From contig CAXHKQ010000007.1 in the NCBI GenBank assembly GCA_964017145.1, positions 1-13,487 on the forward strand: a stretch of 13,487 bases of DNA. Reading direction: 5' to 3'. Position 1 is the stretch's first letter. Each line of letters begins with the position of its first letter. The notes beneath the pieces were generated by a model that worked only from the letters and a program-made list of their open reading frames with translations, was not told the origin of the DNA and made no database searches. Below are positions 8,281-13,487 of this stretch, piece after piece. Source of the DNA: Agrocybe praecox (taxonomy: Eukaryota > Basidiomycota > Agaricomycetes > Agaricales > Agrocybaceae). The translations under genes were made by a program, and so were the position numbers.

Positions 8281-8505
8281 ATCTACATCCATTTTACCTC
8301 ATGAAGGAGTGTAGGGCGGCTTTAATGTTGATACTACAATGGTGCCATATCAACACGACAGTTTCACTCAAACAGGCAGCTTTTACTAGAACGAGATCAG
8401 CGCTCAACTACACTGAAAGAGTGATAACTGTCAAGCGAAAATGTACGTGTCTGCTCGCACACGGGCAGAGTGATAGGTGTTTGTTCCACTCTGCGCTTCG
8501 AGAAC
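8281..8505 (+). repeat. Dispersed repeat family, copy A
   Basis: First of three same-oriented copies of one repeat in this window (others 10357-11294 and 13321-13487). Shared blocks in order are an ATTTTACC-containing start, GGGCGGCT, ACAGGCAGC(T)TTTACTAGAACG, CAGCGCTCAAC, CACTGAAAGAGTGATAACTG, ACGTGTCTGC, CAGAGTGAT-GGTGTTTG and a final ACTCTGC...AGAAC. GCAGAGTG (8464-8471) and CACTCTGC (8487-8494) form an 8-bp inverted pair near the end. No coding capacity is conserved between copies. This copy begins only 8 bp after the right end of the GTGGGGCA element. It could be a MITE, a SINE body or a fragment of a larger element; I do not recognise the family. Confidence 0.8.
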
Positions 8506-8548
8506 AAGTGAGAATTGAAAGAATTTTAAAATCATGTCCTCAAGTCGC

Positions 8549-8672
8549 AGGCCCAGCTTATGTGAGCATTTATAAACTTGGACGAGGCACCGTTACATTG
8601 AAAAATGATAAATGGACTTCTACTTAGGGCCAAGGCTAATGCACAGTTGGACATGCCCCTAAGACGGCCATG
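8549..8672 (-). mobile_element. Diverged relic of the hAT element's ends
   Basis: The reverse complement of 8625-8672 (CATGGCCGTCTTAGGGGCAT...) aligns with the first 48 bases of the hAT element at 10553 (CAGGGCCGTCTTAAGGGCAT...) with about seven substitutions and one missing base. It is thus the left end of a second copy in minus orientation. On the plus strand, CAGGCCCAGCTTATG at 8549-8563 looks like an eroded form of the right tip (CAGGGCCGTCTTATG), which would make this a 124-bp internally deleted copy. That second end is much less certain, and no 8-bp duplication remains around 8549/8672. Confidence 0.6.
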
Positions 8673-8973
8673 GCAGTGGCGTCGTCGCCGCCATCGTCGT
8701 CGTTCCCTGAAAATGTGTGCGGTTGATGTGAGAGCGGCGAGCTTAAACCGTAGCGCAGCGCACAGATCGGCAGGTCGGGTTGGATCGCCGCACCGCGTTT
8801 TTTTCCTCCACTTTAGGCCAAGGTGTTCGACGAAAGCTGCGCGCGGCGCAACGCATCGCATCGCGATCGTGCGCAGCGAATTGAGAGCGCAGCGTACGTG
8901 CGCACATTAAATGGGCAGCCAGTCAGCCAGCAGCGGGGCAGCGCATGCGGTTATTATTGCCAAATCGCAGCTT

Positions 8974-8997
8974 GCTCGGGCGCACGCTCGGGCGCAT
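8974..8997. repeat. 12-bp tandem duplication
   Basis: GCTCGGGCGCAC is followed at once by GCTCGGGCGCAT: two copies differing at the last base. Confidence 0.8.
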
Positions 8998-9986
8998 TTA
9001 ATGTCCGCAGAAATGAGCCGAGTTAATTGGATACTGCGCGCACATTACGGGGCCGGACGCCCGGTCGCTGAGTGTGCGTGTTAATGGCGTAGGCCGGTGC
9101 TCTCTTTCTTGTGTATGCGAATTGGAAGAAGAAAAAAATCAACACTCGTCGGCTTATCGTAGGCCGGCCATTTGTTTCGATCCGATCAACATTAGCGAAC
9201 AGCAATATGAAAAATTATTCATGTTCATGAATATATAGTTGAGAACTAGGAGAAACTCGAAATCTTTATTGAGCAATCCCATTTGAAACCATTTCGCCAG
9301 ATCTGACGGAAATAATAACACCATTATCAACATATTATGTTTGGTGAATTGTTGAAACAAATTTTGATTGCATATAAAAATCTCATGCGCACATGTTCAC
9401 CACTACTGCGATAGTCATCTCATCGCAACTGTCCGACATTATAATATTTATTCCGCCGAGATAATGCGAGCGAAAGAAACGCGCTCAAGTCGCCGTGGGC
9501 TCGAACGAACACGCAGCAACGCTTGCGCGATCGTGTGGCGGTGCAATCGTTTAATATTTTATTGATCCATAAAATTGAGATTAAACGAAAAGACGTGTAG
9601 CTGTATGTGCCCAGCAGACCGCCGCCATACTTGAATGAATAGCGCCAAGCAAGCTGCAGCATAGCCTGCCCGCATACGCAATACGCGCTATTATGCAAAT
9701 GTGATCATTAATTAAAACGACGACGGACCTGGGTCGGATTAAAAACGCAAACCCCTAAATGACGATATGCGACCATGGTGTGACCGATACTAATGAATTT
9801 GAAACGGAAGGACGCGCACTGCCTCGTCGTTTATGAACCGTATATTTCAACATTCGAAAAAAAAATCGATTTCTGTGCATCCGCTACAAGAAACCATTAC
9901 AAATCTGTGGCCGCTGAGGCGTTGCTCTCGGGAATCTGATAACCACCACCACACCACCATTACCACCAATGTGCATGTGAGTGTTC

Positions 9987-10000
9987 GTGTGTGTGTGTGT
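9987..10000. repeat. (GT)7 microsatellite
   Basis: Seven GT units within a TG-rich segment that produces false open frames on both strands. Confidence 0.85.
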
Positions 10001-10544
10001 CAGTGTCAGCAACACGTCTCAACATTGACCCCCAATCTGTTCTCAATGTTGCCCGAACGAACGCCATTTTTCCAACACGTTCGCGTTCGAGCATTTTGTG
10101 CTGGATGCGGGCACGTGAAACACGTGTGCATGCAGCAGACGTGTGCGATGGTAGCACAACGATTATTACCTGTGTGTGTGTGAGTGCCATGCCTCCAACG
10201 AATAAAACGTCTTCGGTAGAAGTCGTTCTCCACCAACCATGGCGTCTATTCGAAGTCAGCGCATCACACAGATTTTAACCCATATCGGAGTTTTTCCTAG
10301 ACATGCCTTCCACAATGGATTCAATTTTATTTGGTTCGATACTATAATGTTCTTCTTCTACAACCATTGTACCAAGGAGTGTTGGGCGGCTGCATTTGCA
10401 ATACAACACTTTTACAAGTTATCAACTGCACTAGTATATCGATAGGACAAGTTTCACTCAAACAGGCAGCTTTCACTAGAACGCGAGCAGCGCTTAACTT
10501 CACTGAAAGAGTGATAACTGTCAAGCCAACATTTACGTGTCTGC

Positions 10545-10552
10545 ACGCAGTG
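10545..10552 (+). repeat. 8-bp target duplication, left
   Basis: ACGCAGTG directly before the hAT element, repeated exactly at 11251-11258. An 8-bp duplication is the hallmark of hAT transposition. Confidence 0.95.
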
Positions 10553-11250
10553 CAGGGCCGTCTTAAGGGCATGGCCAACTGGGCATTCGCCAGGGGCCCC
10601 GAGGTGCCGAGGGCCCCCAGTCCAAACGTTGTATCCATATATAGAATTACAAAAATTAAGAAAGAAATAATCGCGGGGCCCTGTCAACCGGGGCCCTTCT
10701 TGTTGAAATATCAAAATGAGAGTATCATTAGTCTATAGGTTTTTTTAGGCTGATTGAGAAAATGGTACTCATCCTGGGTCACGAATAACACGGGGCCCTC
10801 CTCAATAACAAATAAAGTGTCTGCATTGAATATACATATAAGCATCTTCCCCATCTTTGAAACATATATTTTGAAATTCTAAATTAAAGCGGGGCCCGCT
10901 TAGAATAGAGAAATAGAAATTTAAATAATTCCTGTAAGTGAGAAATAGCGAATTATATTTGTTCGGAAATTCGCTTCGCACATTACGATTTTGTTCGTCA
11001 AGTGACTGTATTTTTAACATAATCGGGGCATTTTGTCATAGATAATATGCATTTTTTAATTTCAAATGTGCTGGCCCCGATAGTGGCTGAAACTACAATG
11101 AATTTCATGATAAACTACATAATTATGGCGGAAAAATCAAGGATGAAAATAAAAATAAGCGTCTGGATTATTGTTTTTTTCATTGCCCTAAATTGTTGGG
11201 GCCCCAAATGAACATTATCCAGGGCCCCGCAAAACCATAAGACGGCCCTG
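10553..11250. mobile_element. Non-autonomous hAT-superfamily element
   Basis: A 698-bp element bounded by CAGGGCCGTCTTA (10553-10565) and its exact reverse complement TAAGACGGCCCTG (11238-11250): a 13-bp perfect TIR inside a perfect 8-bp duplication, ACGCAGTG. TIRs beginning CAGGG/CAGGGCC and 8-bp duplications define hAT elements. The interior is AT-rich and has no transposase frame. GGGGCCC-type motifs recur at about 10593, 10611, 10675, 10690, 10792, 10891, 11025 (partial), 11073 (partial), 11198 and 11222. Short repeated subterminal motifs bind transposase in other hAT elements, and these are candidates for that role. The intact duplication and TIRs indicate a fairly young insertion, made in trans by a transposase coded elsewhere. 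Confidence 0.93.
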
Positions 11251-11258
11251 ACGCAGTG
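11251..11258 (+). repeat. 8-bp target duplication, right
   Basis: ACGCAGTG, identical to 10545-10552, directly after the hAT terminus. Confidence 0.95.
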
Positions 11259-11374
11259 ATCGGTGTTTTCTTTTCACTCTGCTCTTTCCAGAACACGTTG
11301 TGTCTGTGCATAACAATCTGTCTATTACTTATTAAACTGTTCTTTGTTTTGTGGACGCGTTTGATAAATTTGAG

Positions 11375-11453
11375 GTGTCGTATTCGGGGATTCGAACCTC
11401 GATTTGTAGTTTCAAAGCCCAATTGTTATCACGTCGACTAAACTATCGATAAC
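11375..11453 (-). repeat. tRNA-like pseudogene or SINE promoter relic
   Basis: On the minus strand GAGGTTCGAATCCCCG (11392-11407) is a near-consensus pol III B box and T arm. ATAGTTTAGTCGACG upstream of it fits the A box and D arm at the usual distance. A CTTTGAA string could be an anticodon loop (TTG), but its stem does not pair, and the acceptor strands (TTATCGA and AATACGA) are not complementary. It is therefore not a working tRNA. A decayed tRNA gene or the head of a tRNA-derived SINE on the minus strand are the best readings. It starts 80 bp beyond repeat copy B. Confidence 0.55.
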
Positions 11454-12240
11454 TCATCCATACATTAACCGATCTACAAGAATTTAGGTTCCTTCGTTTC
11501 GCTATTTATACCATTTATATATTCAATTAAAGCCGAGATTACTGGGAACCATGCGTTTCCATGTGCCGCCCAAAATGGGTTGAGTGTAAGCACTAAGCAC
11601 GCTTGCATTAGCGAAGCCAGCGGGTGCGCGGGCACACACGATATGATCCACAAGTGAGCGCGTGCGCTTGCGATCGACACCCGCTCACACACACACACAT
11701 ACACACACTCAAATACGAAGTGCGCGCCGCTAAGCGCACTTGGGTGTGATGATGAACAACCTAAAATAATTGCTCTGCCACGAGCGCCGTGTAACACACA
11801 CACGAACAAGACAGCGCACTGCAACATAGCATAAAGTACCAGATCACGCGAGCGAGCTCGCGCGCGTGCGAAAATAACGAGCGCAATTTCTGCGAGTCGC
11901 ATAGATGGGCAGCACGTGATATGCGCTCGGCGGCGCGAACCGCGAACGTGCTCGTCGCTCGCGCAAACAGAAATGCACACTCGCACGCCGCTCGCGCAGA
12001 AAACCATAAATCCGAACCATCTGCCCGCAGGAGTACGGAGGTACGGAGGAACGGGGAGCATTTATAATATGTATAAATTCGTTGCCCAGCGCGCGCGTGC
12101 GCGCGCAGCGCACACGAACGCCCGTATTTTGCGAATTATGCCGTATTTTTCTGGCGCCTCTCGAGCGCGAACCGCCGCATGCGCAGCGCCTGCATACAGT
12201 TGCGGCCGGAGAATTAGATGCACGCGATATCTCAACACAA
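11454..12240. other. CpG-rich, repeat-rich DNA without a gene
   Basis: It contains a CA microsatellite near 11685-11708 and many GCGCGC words, including an alternating tract near 12092-12106. A threefold GGAGTACGG-like tandem lies at 12030-12053. The long minus-strand open frame at 11474-12061 (195 codons) is Arg/Ala/Cys/Val-rich, runs through the microsatellites, and has competing frames on the other strand, so I do not call it a gene. TATAAAT at 12073 is an isolated TATA-like word. Confidence 0.45.
11685..11708. repeat. CA microsatellite (one interruption)
   Basis: A run of CA units interrupted once by AT, within CpG-rich DNA. Confidence 0.85.
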
Positions 12241-12318
12241 TTTTGTAGCCAGGCAGAAGATAGAGCCTGATTATCGATTTTATCAAATGCAGGAATGTTC
12301 CGTCAACACTGCATAAGC
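12241..12318 (+). repeat. Left inverted arm of the Tc1-type element
   Basis: A 78-bp arm that pairs with 12697-12774 at roughly 78-85 % identity by eye. The outermost 15 bases are identical. Confidence 0.85.
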
Positions 12319-12429
12319 ATAAAGCTTTGATGACAATTGAATTTAGATGTGAAAATTCATTAAAATTAGAGGTTGAATGTTTTCTCGATCGGAAAGGGCT
12401 CCTAGTTCTGTTTTTATAACTCATTTTGG

Positions 12430-12565
12430 AAGACGAGACATTCTCAATCTGACTATCGTGCTTGCATTTCCATAAAGCCGACAGTAGTCCCTGAATGTAG
12501 CTATTATCTGTTTTAACAGTGTGTTCGGGGCCGTTGTCGTGCTGAAGCATATTTCTTATCCATTT
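12430..12565 (-). pseudogene. Tc1-type transposase catalytic fragment
   Basis: On the minus strand from 12550, the peptide MLQHDNGPEHTVK matches the Tc1-family block FQQDNDPKHT, which holds the second catalytic Asp (codon 12536-12538). SALWKCKHDSQIENV follows, an eroded form of the WPxxSPDLNPIENVW block; its Glu (codon 12443-12445) would be the third catalytic residue. Only 30 residues separate the two acidic residues, against 34 in DD34E Tc1 elements, so about four codons have been lost, at least two of them in the SPDLNP block. The first catalytic Asp region, the DNA-binding domain and the C-terminus are absent or unrecognisable. The frame stays open beyond IENV into unrelated sequence, which is not part of the protein. 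Confidence 0.78.
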
Positions 12566-12696
12566 GTCTATGGCAGCATCTGCGTCTCAAACATTCTGCC
12601 TCCAATTCTCTGTTCGATCAATTATGGTGAATGTTCCCTTCTAAATTTAATTGAGAGGCCATGGTTAACATTTTTCAACATAGCTTTTTGCAATGG

Positions 12697-12774
12697 GCTT
12701 ACGCAGTGTTGACGAAACATTTCTGTATTTGAAAAAAAATATTATCACGCTCTATCTTATGCCTGGCTACAAAA
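12697..12774 (-). repeat. Right inverted arm of the Tc1-type element
   Basis: Reverse complement of the left arm. It has an eight-T run at the position where the left arm has a mixed AT segment. Confidence 0.85.
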
Positions 12775-13320
12775 CTGTTTTGCGATTTCGCATGCCACTA
12801 ATTATCTGGCCGCAATTGTACATGCATGTGTTGTGTTGTGTTGGGCTGTTTTTATTTCGCGCTGAGATCTGACCACAACAGCAGCGGCGGCGGCTGCGGC
12901 GACGGGCGACAGCGGCGACGAGAAGGCGAGGCAACGATCGTATAAATCGCGCGCGAGCGCGTGCGCGCGCTCCCACTGATGAGGATGCGCGATTGTTTTG
13001 GCACACGCGCGCCGAGTGCCGAGGTGCTCCGCTGATTTTTGTGGTGCGACGACGGTCGCATCTTGTGGGTTCGTATATGTGTGTGGTGTGCCTTGGCAAC
13101 AACACAATAAGATGATCGGAAACACAGACACACACACGGCTTTGGGGCCGAACTGTACGAGGTAGTTTTGGAAAGAAGCAATGCATATGTTGGATTTTAT
13201 GTTATCCACAAATTTGAATATGGAAAATATTAATATAAAATTGCGAAACTTATTTATGACGAAGATGGTTTTATTGTAAACCTCAATGTCAAATCAGCAC
13301 CGATTTTTCTCTCCTGAATC
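12775..13320. other. CpG-rich stretch with TATA-like word, no gene
   Basis: 12870-13060 is rich in CGG/CGA triplets. GTATAAAT at 12939-12946 is followed by the strongly alternating CGCGCGCGAGCGCGTGCGCG. A TATA-like box next to GC-rich DNA might be a promoter, but there is no initiator or open frame behind it that I can identify. Three minus-strand frames at 12767-13209 overlap each other in different registers and are Arg/Ala/Ser-rich, so they are not called. Short CA runs occur at about 13121-13137. Confidence 0.4.
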
Positions 13321-13487
13321 ATCTAAATTCATTTTACCCCATTAATAAGCGTTGGGCGGCTGTTTTCGAAATACGAAGCTTTTACAGGTTATTTGCTGTT
13401 GACAGGCAGCCTTTACTAGAACGAGATCAGCGTTCAACTTCACTGAAAGAGTGATAGCACAGCGGCAGAGTGATCGGTGTTTTTTTT
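13321..13487 (+). repeat. Dispersed repeat family, copy C (cut by window end)
   Basis: Starts ATCTAAATTCATTTTACC, parallel to ATCTACATCCATTTTACC of copy A. It continues with GTTGGGCGGCTG (as copy B), GACAGGCAGCCTTTACTAGA and CACTGAAAGAGTGATA. It then jumps over about 30 bases present in copies A and B before CAGAGTGATCGGTGTTT. It also lacks the TTTCACTCAAA block ahead of the CAGGCAGC word. The copy runs off the window, so its 3' end is unseen. Confidence 0.8.

Larger units (their letters stand above)
8673..10356. other. CpG-rich and mixed unique DNA, no gene recognised
   Basis: 8673-9130 is CpG-rich with CGTCGTCGCC runs and a 12-bp tandem duplication at 8974-8997. 9180-9370 is AT-rich. 9690-9830 has scattered TAATTAAA, GGATTAA and ATGCAAAT words that resemble homeodomain and octamer sites. 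9940-10190 is CA/TG-rich with a (GT)7 run. Open frames in both directions (8532-8861 minus against 8605-8910 plus; 9960-10190 minus against 9833-10183 plus) overlap and lack domains, so none is called as a gene. Non-coding regulatory DNA is possible but unproven. Confidence 0.4.
10357..11294 (+). repeat. Dispersed repeat family, copy B (split by hAT)
   Basis: The second copy of the repeat also seen at 8281 and 13321. Its 5' part is 10357-10552 and its 3' part resumes at 11259-11294; together they are about 232 bp, close to the 225 bp of copy A. The junction falls between the CTGCACGCAGTG block and ATCGGTGTTTTC. Copies A and C run straight through the corresponding place (CAGAGTGATCGGTGTTT in copy C), giving natural empty sites. 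GGGCGGCTGCATTTGCAATAC near the start is better preserved here than in copy A. Confidence 0.85.
12241..12774 (-). mobile_element. Internally deleted Tc1-type transposon with long inverted arms
   Basis: Starting TTTTGTAGCCAGGCA, 12241-12318 is the inverse of 12697-12774 over 78 bp without any gap. About 17 positions differ, mostly in one AT-rich segment of 12 bases. Both arms share AAGATAGAGC, AATGTT and CGTCAACACTGC. Between them lies a minus-strand Tc1 transposase fragment (separate entry). At 534 bp it is far shorter than a full Tc1 element of about 1.3-1.7 kb, so most of the coding region is deleted. Long arms recall the inverted/direct-repeat type ends of some Tc1-like elements. A TA duplication at the outer edges could not be seen, so the true ends may lie slightly off those given. 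Confidence 0.8.

Noticed and set aside
8133..8627. 164-codon plus-strand open frame
   Set aside because: It crosses the end of the GTGGGGCA element, repeat copy A and the hAT relic. The corresponding frames in copies B and C are not conserved.
10331..10738. 135-codon plus-strand open frame
   Set aside because: A chimera of repeat copy B and the left end of the hAT insertion, so it cannot be an evolved gene. Its similarity to the 8133-8627 peptide reflects the shared DNA repeat.
11474..12061. 195-codon minus-strand open frame, the longest in the window
   Set aside because: It runs through a CA microsatellite and CpG-rich DNA, has a biased Arg/Ala/Cys/Val composition and no recognisable domain. 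Competing frames exist on both strands.
12939..12946. TATA box of a promoter (GTATAAAT)
   Set aside because: Isolated word with no initiator or downstream gene visible. Similar TATA-like words occur at several AT/GC boundaries in the window, so no promoter is called.
12767..13209. Three overlapping minus-strand open frames, possible arginine-rich protein
   Set aside because: Three registers of the same CpG-rich DNA are all open, which is a composition effect, and none carries a motif.
8281..13487. Regularly repeated units considered as a CRISPR or tandem array
   Set aside because: The three units are about 230 bp long, separated by 2-3 kb, and diverged with indels; there are no short uniform direct repeats with spacers.

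Overview
The window looks like intergenic, repeat-rich nuclear DNA of an animal, probably an arthropod. Supporting signs are CpG-dense patches next to AT-rich stretches, many CA/TG microsatellites, CGN-type trinucleotide runs, tRNA-derived sequences with pol III A/B-box character, and remnants of Tc1/mariner, hAT and RTE-like non-LTR elements. No bacterial operon structure, Shine-Dalgarno-led gene series, CRISPR array or phage module is visible. The species cannot be fixed from the sequence, and 'insect' is only a leaning. I found no convincing intact host gene. Most long open frames are low-complexity (Arg/His/Ala/Val-rich) translations of CGN and CA repeats.

Layout. 1-660: weak trace of a reverse-strand RNase H-like frame, otherwise unexplained. 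661-1404: CpG-rich unique DNA, ending at a solitary CAGGGTGAC-type transposon end at TA (1405). 1584-1655: tRNA-Val-like (SINE head) sequence. 1910-3024: a complete but dead mariner-family element with TA duplication, 28-bp terminal inverted repeats (TIRs) and a frameshifted transposase. 3027-4116: CpG-rich DNA and a CA microsatellite. 4117-4680: 3' part of an RTE-like reverse transcriptase ORF on the minus strand, broken over several frames. 4681-6000: CGN and CA/TG low-complexity DNA with a potential long hairpin and a 28-nt alternating purine-pyrimidine tract. 6001-7730: mostly AT-rich unique DNA with one more mariner-type end at 6731-6741. 7737-8272: an apparent TIR element ending GTGGGGCA.

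From 8281 to the window end a previously uncharacterised (to me) dispersed repeat of about 225-232 bp occurs three times in the same orientation (8281, 10357, 13321). The middle copy is split by a 698-bp non-autonomous hAT element with a perfect 13-bp TIR, a perfect 8-bp target duplication and about nine internal GGGGCCC-type motifs. A second, diverged copy of the same hAT end lies at 8625-8672. 11375-11453 holds a minus-strand tRNA-like relic. 12241-12774 is a Tc1-type element with unusually long (about 78 bp) inverted arms around a decayed transposase fragment.

How the parts relate: this is a layered graveyard of transposable elements. The hAT insertion postdates its host repeat. The mariner, Tc1 and RTE copies are all inactive by frameshift or deletion. 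No cooperating gene system was found. The interesting signals are the nested insertion, the new repeat family and the long-armed Tc1 element.
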